From: Nitrospira sp.
Lineage (GTDB): Bacteria > Nitrospirota > Nitrospiria > Nitrospirales > Nitrospiraceae
Direction: 5' to 3'
NCBI GenBank assembly: GCA_022842445.1
Contig: JALHPO010000006.1
Span: 1 to 64,000, forward strand
DNA length: 64,000 nt
Shown here one piece after another: positions 1 to 9,024 of the stretch. Below the pieces are notes generated by a model. That model did not search any database and had not been told where the DNA came from. It saw only the letters and a program-made list of their open reading frames with translations. The position numbers and the translations under genes are program-made. Each line of letters opens with the position of its first letter. Within the stretch, counting starts at the first letter, position 1.

Positions 1-75
1 ACTTGAATCCTGCGCCGGTTCCGCCAGTGTCGTCACGGGAAGCAAGATCAGAATCACGAATAAGAGAGCGGCCAT
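1..75 (-). CDS. 5' end of an exported protein gene, cut by the window edge
   Basis: Only the first 25 codons are visible. They encode a classic signal peptide: a short start, a long Leu/Ile/Val core, then a Thr-Leu-Ala-Glu cleavage region. AAGGAG lies about 9 bases upstream of the ATG. The gene follows the TolC-like gene by 23 bp on the same strand, so it is probably the next gene of an efflux operon; a periplasmic adaptor is the usual partner, but nothing visible proves it. The ribosome-binding site and signal peptide closely resemble those of the TolC-like gene, which suggests a copied leader. Confidence 0.7.
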   Translation of the reverse strand, partial: MAALLFVILILLPVTTLAEPAQDSS

Positions 76-98
76 CGAAGGATGCTCCTTGTGCCGGA

Positions 99-1655
99 TT
101 ACTCCCGGCCTGGTTGCTTGTAGCCGTTGATCCCCGCTGCCGTCAAAGGATCCCCATACTTGGCCAAGACGGTGTCCGCCACCGGCTTTGACAACGCGCC
201 TCTGGCCCAGAGGAGACCACCGCGCGCCAGCACATAATCGTACTGGGCACGATACAGCTGGTAGGCTGCCTCGACGGCGTTGCGCTCGCGCAGATTGACA
301 AACAGGATGTTGGTGGCCCCCATTTCAAACCGTTTACGCTCGCCGTCCTCCAGGACCTTGGCCAACCGGTACGATTCCGAGGCAGCCTTCACCCGGTCTC
401 TGCCACGCACGATCGCGGAGAGCCAGTTATCTACATCGAAGCTGACTTGCCGTTCGTAGTATTGCTGCTTCAAGGCCAATTGTGCCTGGCCCACTTCTGC
501 GGCCATCACCTTCCCACGCCCTTCCCTCTGGAACAGGGGCATCTCGAAGTGAACCCCGGTGCGATACCCGATCCCCACAATCCAGTCGGTGACGCCCTCG
601 GTTGGCCCCCCTTCAAGATTCAACTTCGGGAGCAGCTTGTTCTTGCCGAGGCTGAGATCGATATTGTTCATCTTGGCCTCGATGTAGAGGTCCCGCACTT
701 CCGGCCGATCTTCCCTGGCCGACAGCTTGGCCGCGGCAACGTCCTCCTCGGTCGGGAGCGGCGTCTCGCCCGTGAAATCCGGCGCCCACTCAGGCCTCGG
801 CGTCACCGGCTCGCCGTTCTCCCAGAGAAAGAGGGACAGCTTGTACTGCTCATACTCCACCTTCCGTTGCGCGGCGATGGCGGCCTCCCGGCGGCGCTGG
901 ACTTCCTGACCCATTTCGACCACATCGAGAAGCGCAATCTTTCCGGCCTTACCCTGGCCCTCGACCTGAGTGAATCGGGCTTCGGCGACCCCCAGCGCTT
1001 GCTTCACCACCTCGGCCTGCTTGACCGCCACCTGCCAATCCCAGTATTGAATGGCCCCGGCGAGATAGAGGTCCTGCCGTTTCTGAGCCACCTTGATCTC
1101 CGCCTGCGGCCCCGCGAGTTCAGCCTGCTGAAACTCGGCGTTCTCCTCGTTGATGATCAGGCCTCGCATCAGATTGAACGACCCGGCGAGGATGGCTTGC
1201 TGCTGAGCATAGAAACCGTTCATATCAGAGATGATAGCAATCGTACTTTGGTTGCCGTTATCTCCGAAGCCGTTGCGCATGCCGGCCTCGACGCTGAACC
1301 CCCAGGGATGCCCGACCGCCAGCTTGGTGTCGTTATAGCCCGCGTTATGTGTGTCGAAAATTGTGGGAGAGGTCGTGAGATTCCACGTCTGAAAACGTTG
1401 GAAGCGCGTATTGCTCTTGAGCGTCGGTTCCCAGGCCCCGAGCGCCTTCAAAATCTTCGCTCGAGCCCTCGTTCGCTCGGCTCCCGTCGCCTGAAGCAGC
1501 GGGTGCCTCAACTCGATGCGGGCGAGGACTTCACCGATGGTGAGCGGTTCGGTGCGAGTCGACTGAGCCTGGACGGTCCCTGCGTCGCTTACCGGTTCCG
1601 CCAGTGTGGTCATCGGCAGCACCAAGATGAGCACGACCAGCAAGAGGGCGATCAC
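99..1655 (-). CDS. TolC-family outer membrane efflux protein
   Basis: The product has about 518 residues, starting from GTG with GGAAGGAG 7 bases upstream. An N-terminal signal peptide is followed by a long helical protein with the two-repeat character of outer membrane efflux proteins: early GEVLARIELRHP, a mid-protein segment rich in Gln, Ala and Glu, and a late repeat containing AEVGQAQLALKQQ. Such proteins form the trimeric outer-membrane channel of RND, ABC or MFS export systems and pair with a periplasmic adaptor. The next minus-strand gene, truncated by the window edge, starts 23 bp downstream. A LysR-type regulator is divergent and may control this operon. The transported substrate cannot be read from the sequence. 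Confidence 0.85.
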   Translation of the reverse strand: MIALLLVVLILVLPMTTLAEPVSDAGTVQAQSTRTEPLTIGEVLARIELRHPLLQATGAERTRARAKILKALGAWEPTLKSNTRFQRFQTWNLTTSPTIFDTHNAGYNDTKLAVGHPWGFSVEAGMRNGFGDNGNQSTIAIISDMNGFYAQQQAILAGSFNLMRGLIINEENAEFQQAELAGPQAEIKVAQKRQDLYLAGAIQYWDWQVAVKQAEVVKQALGVAEARFTQVEGQGKAGKIALLDVVEMGQEVQRRREAAIAAQRKVEYEQYKLSLFLWENGEPVTPRPEWAPDFTGETPLPTEEDVAAAKLSAREDRPEVRDLYIEAKMNNIDLSLGKNKLLPKLNLEGGPTEGVTDWIVGIGYRTGVHFEMPLFQREGRGKVMAAEVGQAQLALKQQYYERQVSFDVDNWLSAIVRGRDRVKAASESYRLAKVLEDGERKRFEMGATNILFVNLRERNAVEAAYQLYRAQYDYVLARGGLLWARGALSKPVADTVLAKYGDPLTAAGINGYKQPGRE

Positions 1656-1748
1656 AAGGACGCTCCTTCCATTACATTCGTATGTGTGAGGCTGACGGCG
1701 CGGAGACTAGCAATCCCACAGTCAATTTATAAAATAGATAAAACGGAT

Positions 1749-1777
1749 TTGAAGTATTGTGAAAGCCGATGTATAGT
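1749..1777 (+). promoter_or_regulatory. Sigma70-type promoter for the LysR-type regulator
   Basis: TTGAAG, a 17-base spacer and TATAGT sit about 40 bases upstream of the regulator start, in the short AT-rich region shared with the divergent efflux operon. The divergent layout fits LysR-type autoregulation and control of the neighbouring operon. Confidence 0.55.
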
Positions 1778-1817
1778 GCCCCGGTCAACACGCGTCACGC
1801 CTTCGGGGCATATCTCC

Positions 1818-2720
1818 ATGGAATGGTTGAACTACCACCATCTGCTATATTTTTGGTCCGTTGCAAAGCACGGCAGCGTGACCAAAGCCTGCGAAGAATT
1901 CCGCCTGGCTCAGCCGACGATCAGCGGGCAGATACGGCTGCTGGAGCAGACGCTGGGAGAACAGTTGTTCATCCGCGCCGGGCGCCGCCTCGTGTTGACA
2001 GAGATGGGTCACGTCGTATTCAGATACGCGGAAGACATCTTCTCGACCGGACAAGAGTTGATGAACGCAGTGAAGGGGCGCGGAGCAAATGGGCACCACT
2101 CTCGATTGGCCGTCGGCATTGTGGACGTCGTGGCGAAACCGCTGGCCACTCATTTCCTCAAATCGGCCCTGAAGCTCGATCAACCGACGCGCTTGAGTTG
2201 CCGGGAGGACAAGCTGCCATTCTTGCTGGCCGATCTGGCCATTCACGAGTTGGATCTGATCATCGCCGACACCCCGGCCCCGCCGAACAGCAAAGCTCAA
2301 ATCTACAGTCACCTCTTGGGTGAGTCGGGGGTGACCATGTTCGCGACGGCGAAGCTGGCGGCACAATATCGTCGTGGTTTTCCGCAATCCTTACAGGGTG
2401 CGCCGGTACTTCTGCCGACATCCGACGCGATGCTCCGACAACTGCTGGACCCGTGGCTGGCCCATCGCGAACTGTCTCTCAACATCGTCGGCGAGTTCGA
2501 TGACGGCATGACGCTTAAAGCGTTCGGACAGGATGGATACGGAATTTTCCCGGGTGCCACTGCGATTGAAAAGGAAATCTGCCGCCAATATCGGGTGCAG
2601 GTGGTCGGACAACTGGACTCTCTCAAACAGCACTTCTACGCCATCACCGTGCAACGACGACTCACACACCCGGCAGTCCTCGCCATCGTGCAAGCGGCCA
2701 GACGGGATCTGCTCAATTAA
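1818..2720 (+). CDS. NhaR-like LysR-family transcriptional regulator
   Basis: The product has 300 residues, about the length of E. coli NhaR. The N-terminus MEWLNYHHLLYFW and the winged-helix segment with LAQPTISGQIRLLEQ (residues about 4-60) match the NhaR branch of the LysR family. The rest is a periplasmic-binding-protein-like effector domain. A longer open frame continues upstream but runs antisense through the efflux gene, so this ATG is preferred. Only a weak Shine-Dalgarno sequence precedes it. NhaR proteins respond to sodium or alkaline stress in enterobacteria. Here the divergent TolC-like operon is the most likely target; the effector is unknown. Confidence 0.85.
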   Translation: MEWLNYHHLLYFWSVAKHGSVTKACEEFRLAQPTISGQIRLLEQTLGEQLFIRAGRRLVLTEMGHVVFRYAEDIFSTGQELMNAVKGRGANGHHSRLAVGIVDVVAKPLATHFLKSALKLDQPTRLSCREDKLPFLLADLAIHELDLIIADTPAPPNSKAQIYSHLLGESGVTMFATAKLAAQYRRGFPQSLQGAPVLLPTSDAMLRQLLDPWLAHRELSLNIVGEFDDGMTLKAFGQDGYGIFPGATAIEKEICRQYRVQVVGQLDSLKQHFYAITVQRRLTHPAVLAIVQAARRDLLN

Positions 2721-2767
2721 CTATAGGCCGGGGGCTGGGCTATGATGTCATTGATGCCGCGAACCCT

Positions 2768-3484
2768 CTAGCGGCTGCTCGAGCGGCCCACCGCTTCAAG
2801 AAGCGCTTCCCGTTCCCCTTTCGTCAGTTCTTTCCATGCCCCGACGCCCAGACCTTTTACTCCAATGTGCATAATCCTGACCCGGTGGAGAGTGATCACC
2901 CGGTAACCCAGCGCCTGACACATGCGCCTGATCTGCCGGTTGCGCCCCTCGGTAAGGACGATGCGAAACCGATGGCGGGCGATCCGGGTCGTTTGGCAGG
3001 GATTCGTCTTGCTGCCGAGGATCACCACTCCTTGAGACATCCGGTCCAGAAAGGCTTGATCGAACGGCCGGTCAACCTCAACGATATACTCCCGCTCGTG
3101 CCCGAATTCCACGCGAAGGATTTCATTGACGATATTGCCGTCGTTCGTCAACAGAATCAGGCCGGAGGAATCCTTGTCCAACCGCCCGATCGGAAATATC
3201 CGTTCCGGATGCCCGATTTCCGCAATGATGTTTCGCTCGACCTGCGGCTCGCTGGTCGTCGTGACCCCGACCGGCTTGTGATATTTGATGTAGATGGGTG
3301 ATGTGCCCCAGGGAAGCACTTGTCCATCGCGAGCGATGACATCCGAAGGACTGACCCGGTCACCCAGTTTGGCAACCTGCCCATTGACGGTGACGACCCC
3401 CGATTCAACCAGCCGATCCGCCTCGCGCCGGGAGCACAGGCCCTGTTCTGTGAAAAATTTATTGATGCGGATTGCAGTGGTCAC
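2768..3484 (-). CDS. rluF: RluF-like rRNA pseudouridine synthase
   Basis: The product has 238 residues. An N-terminal S4 RNA-binding domain (residues about 5-55, INKFFTEQGLCSRREADRLV) precedes an RsuA/RluB/RluF-type catalytic domain. The catalytic loop GRLDKDSSGLILLTND carries the active-site Asp. The late motif EGRNRQIRRMCQALGY and the RVRIMHI segment fit RluF better than RluB. It would isomerise a uridine in 23S rRNA. Translation appears to start at GTG without a strong Shine-Dalgarno sequence. It is a single gene between the LysR regulator and the polyamine genes. The exact target uridine cannot be fixed from sequence alone. Confidence 0.85.
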   Translation of the reverse strand: MTTAIRINKFFTEQGLCSRREADRLVESGVVTVNGQVAKLGDRVSPSDVIARDGQVLPWGTSPIYIKYHKPVGVTTTSEPQVERNIIAEIGHPERIFPIGRLDKDSSGLILLTNDGNIVNEILRVEFGHEREYIVEVDRPFDQAFLDRMSQGVVILGSKTNPCQTTRIARHRFRIVLTEGRNRQIRRMCQALGYRVITLHRVRIMHIGVKGLGVGAWKELTKGEREALLEAVGRSSSR

Positions 3485-3618
3485 AGGAGATCCGTCTCAT
3501 CGTCGAATACGCAAACAGGCCGTCAGCAAGGCCGCTCGCCTCGCTGAGTCGTCGAAGCAGGCTTCACACGCTTGTAATCGACGCGAGAACGCAGGCGGCT
3601 GGCGTTTTCAGCATCCTG

Positions 3619-4551
3619 TTAGTGAACGCGGCGACCGGCCTTGATACGGCCGAGCATGCGATAGATCAACCGGGCGATAGAAAATTGCGGCGCGGCGAAC
3701 CCGTCAATGGGAGCGATTTCGCTGATATCCATCCCTACGATGCCGGGCCCGTTGGCCAGGGCCGTGATGAGGTTGAGCGTATCATACCAGCCCAGCCCGC
3801 CCGGCTCCGGAGTTCCCAGGGCAGGAATAATCGAGGCGTCCAATCCATCGCAGTCGAAGGTCAGATAGACCGGGCCCCCACAAGCGGCGACCACATCGGG
3901 AATCCACTTTGACGCTTTCCCTTCGTAGTGGCCGGAGGGATCCAGGATGTGCGCGGCAAAGAAGGTTGTAATCCGGTCCGTTTTCTCGATCCGCGCGATT
4001 TCCTCCTCACTGATCGATCGAATACCCACCTGCACCAATGCATGCCCGTCCTCCACCACCCGCGCCATCACGCTGGCATGGCTGAATGGGTTCCCTTGGT
4101 ACGCATCGCGCAAATCGCCATGCGCATCGATCTGCACCACACACATCTTCGGATAGCGCGTGGCATGCGCGCGAATCGCTCCCAACGCCCCGGTGTGTTC
4201 CCCTGTCAACGTCACGAGAAACCGTCCGGTCCCGACATGCGGCGAGACAAATCGTTCAATCGCGTCAACGGCCGCGCGATCGACTTGTCCCCGTAGATCC
4301 AGGGACGACGCCGTGGCGATCCCTCCCCATTCCCGGTAGGGTTCGCATCGGAGCTGCTCATCATAAAACTCCACCTGGCCTGACGCCTCAAGAATGGCGG
4401 AGGGGCCGCGATCAGACCCGAGAATGTAGCTGGAGGTGTGTTCGTAGGGTGCCGGCAAGACATACACGCCGGCCCGGTCCGGATGGCACCAGGGCTCGTC
4501 GATTCCGAGGAAGTTATGCTCCGGTCCTTCCCAGCCGGTTGGAAGCGTCAT
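3619..4551 (-). CDS. speB: Agmatinase (agmatine ureohydrolase)
   Basis: The product has about 310 residues and belongs to the arginase/agmatinase (ureohydrolase) family. It carries the binuclear-manganese motifs: LTGEHT, QIDAHGDLRDAYQG with the D-x-H-x-D ligands and a following SHAS, and TFDCDGLDASIIPALGTPEP with the last Asp pair. It should convert agmatine to putrescine and urea. An in-frame GTG at 4593 would add 14 residues; ATG is preferred because alignment normally begins near WEGPEHNFLG. The upstream gene is pyruvoyl-dependent arginine decarboxylase, so the pair forms arginine to agmatine to putrescine. Confidence 0.88.
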   Translation of the reverse strand: MTLPTGWEGPEHNFLGIDEPWCHPDRAGVYVLPAPYEHTSSYILGSDRGPSAILEASGQVEFYDEQLRCEPYREWGGIATASSLDLRGQVDRAAVDAIERFVSPHVGTGRFLVTLTGEHTGALGAIRAHATRYPKMCVVQIDAHGDLRDAYQGNPFSHASVMARVVEDGHALVQVGIRSISEEEIARIEKTDRITTFFAAHILDPSGHYEGKASKWIPDVVAACGGPVYLTFDCDGLDASIIPALGTPEPGGLGWYDTLNLITALANGPGIVGMDISEIAPIDGFAAPQFSIARLIYRMLGRIKAGRRVH

Positions 4552-4617
4552 AGCCTGCGGTATCCGTTCATCACGAGCCCCGTTTCCTCGCACTCGTGGA
4601 AGCGGAACAGACGCCCG

Positions 4618-5187
4618 CTAGCGGCGGGAGCGCTTAGGAACATTCTCTCCTGGAATGAACACCGCGAACGCAACCACGGTGGTCCACTTGCCCGGCTTGC
4701 CGATGGCCGACTGCGTGATATTCTGGGTCTTGACGATCTTCCCGCCCATCTTGAACACTTGTTCACGCTCTTTCCATGCCACATTCGGGTCGAACTCGAC
4801 GCCTAACGTCGTCGCCAGCATCTGCGCGGCCAAATCTTCGGTATACTCTCCGGTCTCCTCGTCCGTCTCACCATGGGCATGGTGCTCGGACAGGTAGCCA
4901 TACGTACCGCGATCGGTGGGCTTCGCAAGACCGACGGAGGCTGACACCAGCTGATTTCGTTCGTTGGTTTCGGAACGGGCCATGACACAAAACGTAATCT
5001 CTCCGGGCTTCAACAGTTTCTCCCCGCGCTTTCTGGGAATGACCTTACAGTGGGGCGGGAGGATGGACGACACGCTCACCAGGTTGCAGTAGGCCACACC
5101 GGCACTGCGCAACGCTTCCTCGAAGGAGGTCAGCTTTTCCTTGTGAACCCCCACTCCTCTCGTCAAAAACATATGCGTAGGTACCAT
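4618..5187 (-). CDS. pdaD: Pyruvoyl-dependent arginine decarboxylase
   Basis: The product has 189 residues and makes agmatine from arginine. The proenzyme self-cleaves at a Ser-Ser bond in the segment [13 protein letters not shown] (S40/S41), and the second Ser becomes the pyruvoyl cofactor. Other family features are the [17 protein letters not shown] start and the [20 protein letters not shown] region. The ATG has GGAAGG about 9 bases upstream. It lies just upstream of agmatinase, so the two probably form an operon. The family is common in archaea and scattered in bacteria. Neither a PLP arginine decarboxylase nor an ornithine decarboxylase is seen in the window. Confidence 0.9.
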   Translation of the reverse strand: MVPTHMFLTRGVGVHKEKLTSFEEALRSAGVAYCNLVSVSSILPPHCKVIPRKRGEKLLKPGEITFCVMARSETNERNQLVSASVGLAKPTDRGTYGYLSEHHAHGETDEETGEYTEDLAAQMLATTLGVEFDPNVAWKEREQVFKMGGKIVKTQNITQSAIGKPGKWTTVVAFAVFIPGENVPKRSRR

Positions 5188-5363
5188 TTATTCTACCTTC
5201 CCTTTCGTCTGATTGATTCGCGTATCCGGCGTTCTGGTTTGTTTCGGTGAGGATGACAGCGCACCACGCCGGACAAACGGCACGCACCGGGTTTATTTCA
5301 ATTACAGGGCCGATGTTGTATCAAGATTGGACCTGCTTCGCAATATCATCGGCTGAATATTTT

Positions 5364-6806
5364 TCAGGGAAGACCGGCTGGCTCTTTCACATTGAAGACC
5401 AGCAACCTGGGCTCCGTCATATCTTCGATCGCTGCCTTGACCCCCTCACGCCCCAAACCGGAATCCTTCACGCCGCCGTACGGCATATGATCGGCGCGAA
5501 AGGTAGGGATCTCATTCGCCAGCACAGCACCGACCTCCAGGTGGCGAAACGCATAAAAAATCTTGTTCACGTCTTGCGTGAACACTCCGGCTTGCAGCCC
5601 GTAATCCGATTGATTGAGCAGAGTAATGGCATCGCTGAATTGGCGGTACGGTGTCACCGTGATCACCGGGCCAAACACTTCCTGGCATGACACCTTCATC
5701 TCCGGCTTCACATTGGATAATACCGTCGCTTCGACGACCGATCCCATCCGGTTTCCACCCAGCAGCACACGCGCACCTGCTGCCACGGCCTCGCCGATCC
5801 AGCTCTCGATGCGGTGGGCGGCAGCGGAGTCGATCACGGGGCCGATGGTCGTCGATTCGTCGGTCGGATCTCCGGCCTTCAATCGCGCGACGTGCATCAG
5901 CAACTTCGTCGTAAACAGTTCCGAGATCGAATGGTGGGCGAACACCCGCTGCACCGAGATACAGGTCTGCCCGGCGTAACCGAATCCTCCGGCGGCGCAG
6001 CGCTGGGCCGCCAGATCAAGATCGGCGTCCGGCTCGATCACCACCCCCGCATTGCCGCCAAGTTCCAGGGTGACTTTTTTCTTTCCGCATTTGGCTTTCA
6101 ACATCCATCCCACCGCGGCGCTTCCGGTAAAGCTCAACAGCTTGAACCGTGGATCCATGACCAACCGCTCCGCCAGCGCATTGTCACACGGCACCACATT
6201 GAGTCCGCCCGGAGGAAGGCCCGCCTCCAAGGCGATTTCGCCCAGCAACAGCGCCGTCAACGGCGTTTGAGGAGCCGGCTTGATGAGAATCGGATTCCCG
6301 GCGGCGAGCGCCGGCGCCACCTTGTGCGCGACCAGGTTGAGCGGAAAATTAAACGGGGTAATGCCCAGCACAGGACCGATGGGAAATCGCCGTAAGACAC
6401 CCAGGTGTGAATCGGAGCCGGGCATCCAATCGAGCGGCACCAACTCGCCGGGGATCCGCCTGGCTTCTTCAGCCGCGACCGTGAAGGTCTGCACCGCCCG
6501 GCTGACTTCCCGTTTCGCATCGGTGATCGGCTTGCCGGCCTCGGCAGTGATCGTCGACGCTACCTCATCCCGCCGCTGGTTGAGTAATGCGGCAATCTGC
6601 TGAAGAATGTTGTAGCGGGCGTGTGCGGGGAGCGCGCCCATTGGAGGCCCCGCATCAACCGTGGAGGTGATTGCCTGTTCGATATCGGATTCCGTGGCCT
6701 GAACCACATCAGCGATGAGGCGGCCATCGAACGGGTTGACGACGCGGGACGTCCGGTCGCCTTGCCTCCATTGGCCATGAACGAGAAATGGACGCGGTTC
6801 CTGCAC
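5364..6806 (-). CDS. NAD(P)-dependent aldehyde dehydrogenase
   Basis: The product has 480 residues with the complete aldehyde dehydrogenase fold. It has the cofactor motif GITPFNFPLNLVAHKVAPAL, the Gly motif FTGSAAVGW, the general base in TLELGGNAG and the nucleophilic Cys in YAGQTCISVQR. The closest remembered relatives are lactaldehyde and non-phosphorylating glyceraldehyde-3-phosphate dehydrogenases. It starts at GTG, 27 bp after the zinc ribbon gene, and is followed by pdaD after 176 bp. Because putrescine genes are adjacent, an aminoaldehyde is a possible substrate, but no residue visible here decides between substrates. Confidence 0.88.
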   Translation of the reverse strand: MQEPRPFLVHGQWRQGDRTSRVVNPFDGRLIADVVQATESDIEQAITSTVDAGPPMGALPAHARYNILQQIAALLNQRRDEVASTITAEAGKPITDAKREVSRAVQTFTVAAEEARRIPGELVPLDWMPGSDSHLGVLRRFPIGPVLGITPFNFPLNLVAHKVAPALAAGNPILIKPAPQTPLTALLLGEIALEAGLPPGGLNVVPCDNALAERLVMDPRFKLLSFTGSAAVGWMLKAKCGKKKVTLELGGNAGVVIEPDADLDLAAQRCAAGGFGYAGQTCISVQRVFAHHSISELFTTKLLMHVARLKAGDPTDESTTIGPVIDSAAAHRIESWIGEAVAAGARVLLGGNRMGSVVEATVLSNVKPEMKVSCQEVFGPVITVTPYRQFSDAITLLNQSDYGLQAGVFTQDVNKIFYAFRHLEVGAVLANEIPTFRADHMPYGGVKDSGLGREGVKAAIEDMTEPRLLVFNVKEPAGLP

Positions 6807-6833
6807 GAAGACACTCGCGGGAGTCGGGAATGA

Positions 6834-7106
6834 TTAATCTGCCGCTTCGACCGGCGCTGCGGATTCAACGGCGGATGGGGCAGCAGCGGCTTCCTGTTGC
6901 GCCGCCACAGCCTTGGCGATCAGATCGTCCGTCCCCCAATCGCGAACCGCTTCGAGCGTAAACCCTTCATAGGTCGACACACCGTGGCACGACGGACAAT
7001 CGGGCATCGGGACTTTCCGATAGAACACCTCGCCGAGGCACGACATACAGACCCAAAAATCGTCGTCACGATGAGAGACGGGCCAGAACAACTGCGTTGA
7101 AGCCAT
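6834..7106 (-). CDS. Small zinc-ribbon protein
   Basis: The product has 90 residues. Two CxxC pairs (VCMSCLG and DCPSCHG) spaced about 15 residues apart form a probable zinc ribbon. The C-terminal third is an Ala/Glu-rich tail of low complexity. The start is preceded by a weak GGGAT. The gene sits 27 bp upstream of the aldehyde dehydrogenase on the same strand, so the two are probably cotranscribed. The function is unknown; a structural or nucleic-acid-binding role is possible. Confidence 0.65.
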   Translation of the reverse strand: MASTQLFWPVSHRDDDFWVCMSCLGEVFYRKVPMPDCPSCHGVSTYEGFTLEAVRDWGTDDLIAKAVAAQQEAAAAPSAVESAAPVEAAD

Positions 7107-7207
7107 AACAGATCCCTACCTGGTTACACACGTGGTAAATGCACTGACACTGCCCGCGCCACCCGGCGCCGCGGGATTCCTCAACCCCATCTCATCGGAC
7201 TCACCGG

Positions 7208-7846
7208 CTACTGCGGGGATTTTTTCAGCAACCGGTCGATTTCTTCGGCAAACATCTCGAACGGAAACGCCCCGGGAATCGCCACCGCCGGTTCCTTGTC
7301 CGTCGGGTCACTGTTCGTCCGAACGAGGATAAAGCCCGGCGTTCCGTGAAATCCCCACTGATTGGCCTCTTGCCGATCCTCAAAAATAGACGCGGTGTAC
7401 CGTCCGTCCTTGGCACACTGCTCAAACATTGTGCGATCCAGTCCGATTGCCGCCGCATGCTTCAAATAGACATCCTTGGCAAGCCGCCCCCCTTCGGCAA
7501 ACAGCCGATCGTGCATCGGCCAATATTTGCCTTGCGCGCCGGCGCACCGCGCCGCTGTGGCCGCATCGACACCAGGCCCCTGATCGGCACGGGGGTAATC
7601 CCGGTAGAGAAACCTCACCTTACCGGTATCGACATAGCGGGCTTGAATCCGGGGCCACGTCTCTTTAAAAAATTTCAGACAATACCCGCAGGTAAAGTCG
7701 GAATATTCGATCAGGGTGACCGGCGCATTCGCCTGACCTCTCACCCGGTCGTCTGTCCTGATTGCATCGGCGGCCCAGAGCGGACATGTCCACAGAAAGC
7801 CGCACAGGAAGGCGGTTACCTTCAGCCATGTGGACAGCCGACTCAT
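7208..7846 (-). CDS. Exported DsbA-like thioredoxin-fold protein
   Basis: The product has 212 residues. A signal peptide (residues 1-26, ending near LWAADA) is followed by a DsbA-type thioredoxin fold with the CGYC redox pair at residues 53-56 and the cis-Pro loop HGTPGF near the end. It probably acts in periplasmic disulfide formation or isomerisation. The ATG overlaps the stop of the upstream deoxyhypusine-synthase-like gene in an ATGA arrangement, which fixes the start: a longer in-frame ORF would overlap that gene by 58 codons. The overlap implies translational coupling, although no functional link between the two products is obvious. Confidence 0.85.
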   Translation of the reverse strand: MSRLSTWLKVTAFLCGFLWTCPLWAADAIRTDDRVRGQANAPVTLIEYSDFTCGYCLKFFKETWPRIQARYVDTGKVRFLYRDYPRADQGPGVDAATAARCAGAQGKYWPMHDRLFAEGGRLAKDVYLKHAAAIGLDRTMFEQCAKDGRYTASIFEDRQEANQWGFHGTPGFILVRTNSDPTDKEPAVAIPGAFPFEMFAEEIDRLLKKSPQ

Positions 7847-8952
7847 GAACGGCTGACGCCGGCGGCTTTCTTTTTCCGTTCCAGCAGGCCCATCATCAGG
7901 AGAGGCCACACCACGGTCGCGTCGCTCAACACTTCGGAGAAACGTCCGCCGTCCTTGGGTGTCACGAACTTTCCCCACGAAAGTCCTTCTTGATACGTGC
8001 AGCCGCTCAGCCCTCCCCAATAGTCCGGCTCAGGGCAGATTCTGACGCCGTAATGGAATCGGGGAGGTTTTACGTTCAGGCCCAGGCGATGATTGCAGAT
8101 CTCCAGGTAGGGACCGACTTGCTGAGCCCAATTTCTCGGTACGCCTCCGCCGATCGTAAAAATGCCGAGCCGCTTCGCCGACAGCACATGATCGGCATAA
8201 CTGTTGAGATCGAGATAGGGATTGAACGACGGGTACGACTGATGAATGGCCGTGAAGACGGCCAAGTCCCCTTTCCCGCCGGCCTCCGAACGAGCCCGAT
8301 CGACTTCATGCGCCATGGCCCACGTTCCCACGTCGAGCCCCACCTCGGAATCGGTAAAGGCAGGGATGAAGACCGGCACCTTCTTCACATAGGCGCTCTT
8401 CAAAATTCCATCGCCGACATATTCCTCGGTCAATGTCTTCCCCAGTTCACGCGTCAGGAGTTCCGAAGAGAGCGGCTGGTCGCGGTCGAGTTTTTTCAAT
8501 GTTTGCGACACGACATGTTCGACGTAATTCAAATTCGATTCCATCTCCAACGTGTCGTAGACGCGATTGTAGCCTTTCTGGAACAGCTCTTCATCGCTCA
8601 TCGAGGGGTGGTGCTGATAGTGCGTCTTGCCCACGGACTCGCTCAGACCATGCGCGATCAACGCGCCGGTGGAGACGATGCACTGCACCATCCCCTCATC
8701 CACCATCCGGCTGACGATCTTGCCCATCTTGGCAATCGTCATCGCGCCCGACAGGGTCAGAACGACTTTGCAGTCGGGATCAGACACCATCGCCCACAAG
8801 ACTTCGAAGGCTTCGCCGAGCTTCCTGCCGCCGAAGGCGGTCTTGCCCATCGCCACCAGCAAGTCTTCGAACGACAGGATCCGGTCGGGATCGAACGGCT
8901 CAAGCGCCTCCAACCCGTCTTTTGCGCCGTCATGAAATTCGCGTGCAGACAT
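7843..8952 (-). CDS. Deoxyhypusine-synthase-like enzyme (probable homospermidine synthase)
   Basis: The product has 369 residues, the length of human deoxyhypusine synthase. The family hallmarks are present: TLSGAMTIAKMGKIV, the NAD-binding stretch with FTIGGGVPRNWAQQV, and the active-site segment GLSWGKFV with Lys328 in place of the catalytic lysine that forms the imine intermediate. Bacteria lack eIF5A, so the protein substrate of the eukaryotic enzyme is absent. Relatives in bacteria, and plant enzymes that evolved from this family, make homospermidine from putrescine. A putrescine pathway lies a few genes downstream, which supports that role. A good promoter (8995-9024) precedes it and GAGGATGG precedes the ATG. 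Confidence 0.85.
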   Translation of the reverse strand: MSAREFHDGAKDGLEALEPFDPDRILSFEDLLVAMGKTAFGGRKLGEAFEVLWAMVSDPDCKVVLTLSGAMTIAKMGKIVSRMVDEGMVQCIVSTGALIAHGLSESVGKTHYQHHPSMSDEELFQKGYNRVYDTLEMESNLNYVEHVVSQTLKKLDRDQPLSSELLTRELGKTLTEEYVGDGILKSAYVKKVPVFIPAFTDSEVGLDVGTWAMAHEVDRARSEAGGKGDLAVFTAIHQSYPSFNPYLDLNSYADHVLSAKRLGIFTIGGGVPRNWAQQVGPYLEICNHRLGLNVKPPRFHYGVRICPEPDYWGGLSGCTYQEGLSWGKFVTPKDGGRFSEVLSDATVVWPLLMMGLLERKKKAAGVSRS

Positions 8953-8994
8953 GACACACCATCCTCAGAAAAGACCTTTGTAAGTAGCGCATTC

Positions 8995-9024
8995 TTTATA
9001 CACAACCGGCGCTAGAGGCGTCAA
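8995..9024 (-). promoter_or_regulatory. Promoter for the deoxyhypusine-synthase-like operon
   Basis: Read on the minus strand, TTGACG, an 18-base spacer and TATAAA lie about 40 bases upstream of the start at 8952. This would drive the synthase and the coupled DsbA-like gene. Confidence 0.5.

Noticed and set aside
447..1817. Long plus-strand open frame upstream of and in frame with the LysR regulator
   Set aside because: It runs antisense to the TolC-like gene and gives an Arg/Pro/Leu-rich product; the LysR fold begins only at 1818.
7847..8020. Longer start for the DsbA-like gene (58 extra codons)
   Set aside because: It would overlap the deoxyhypusine-synthase-like gene; the ATGA overlap at 7846 and the signal peptide fix the shorter start.
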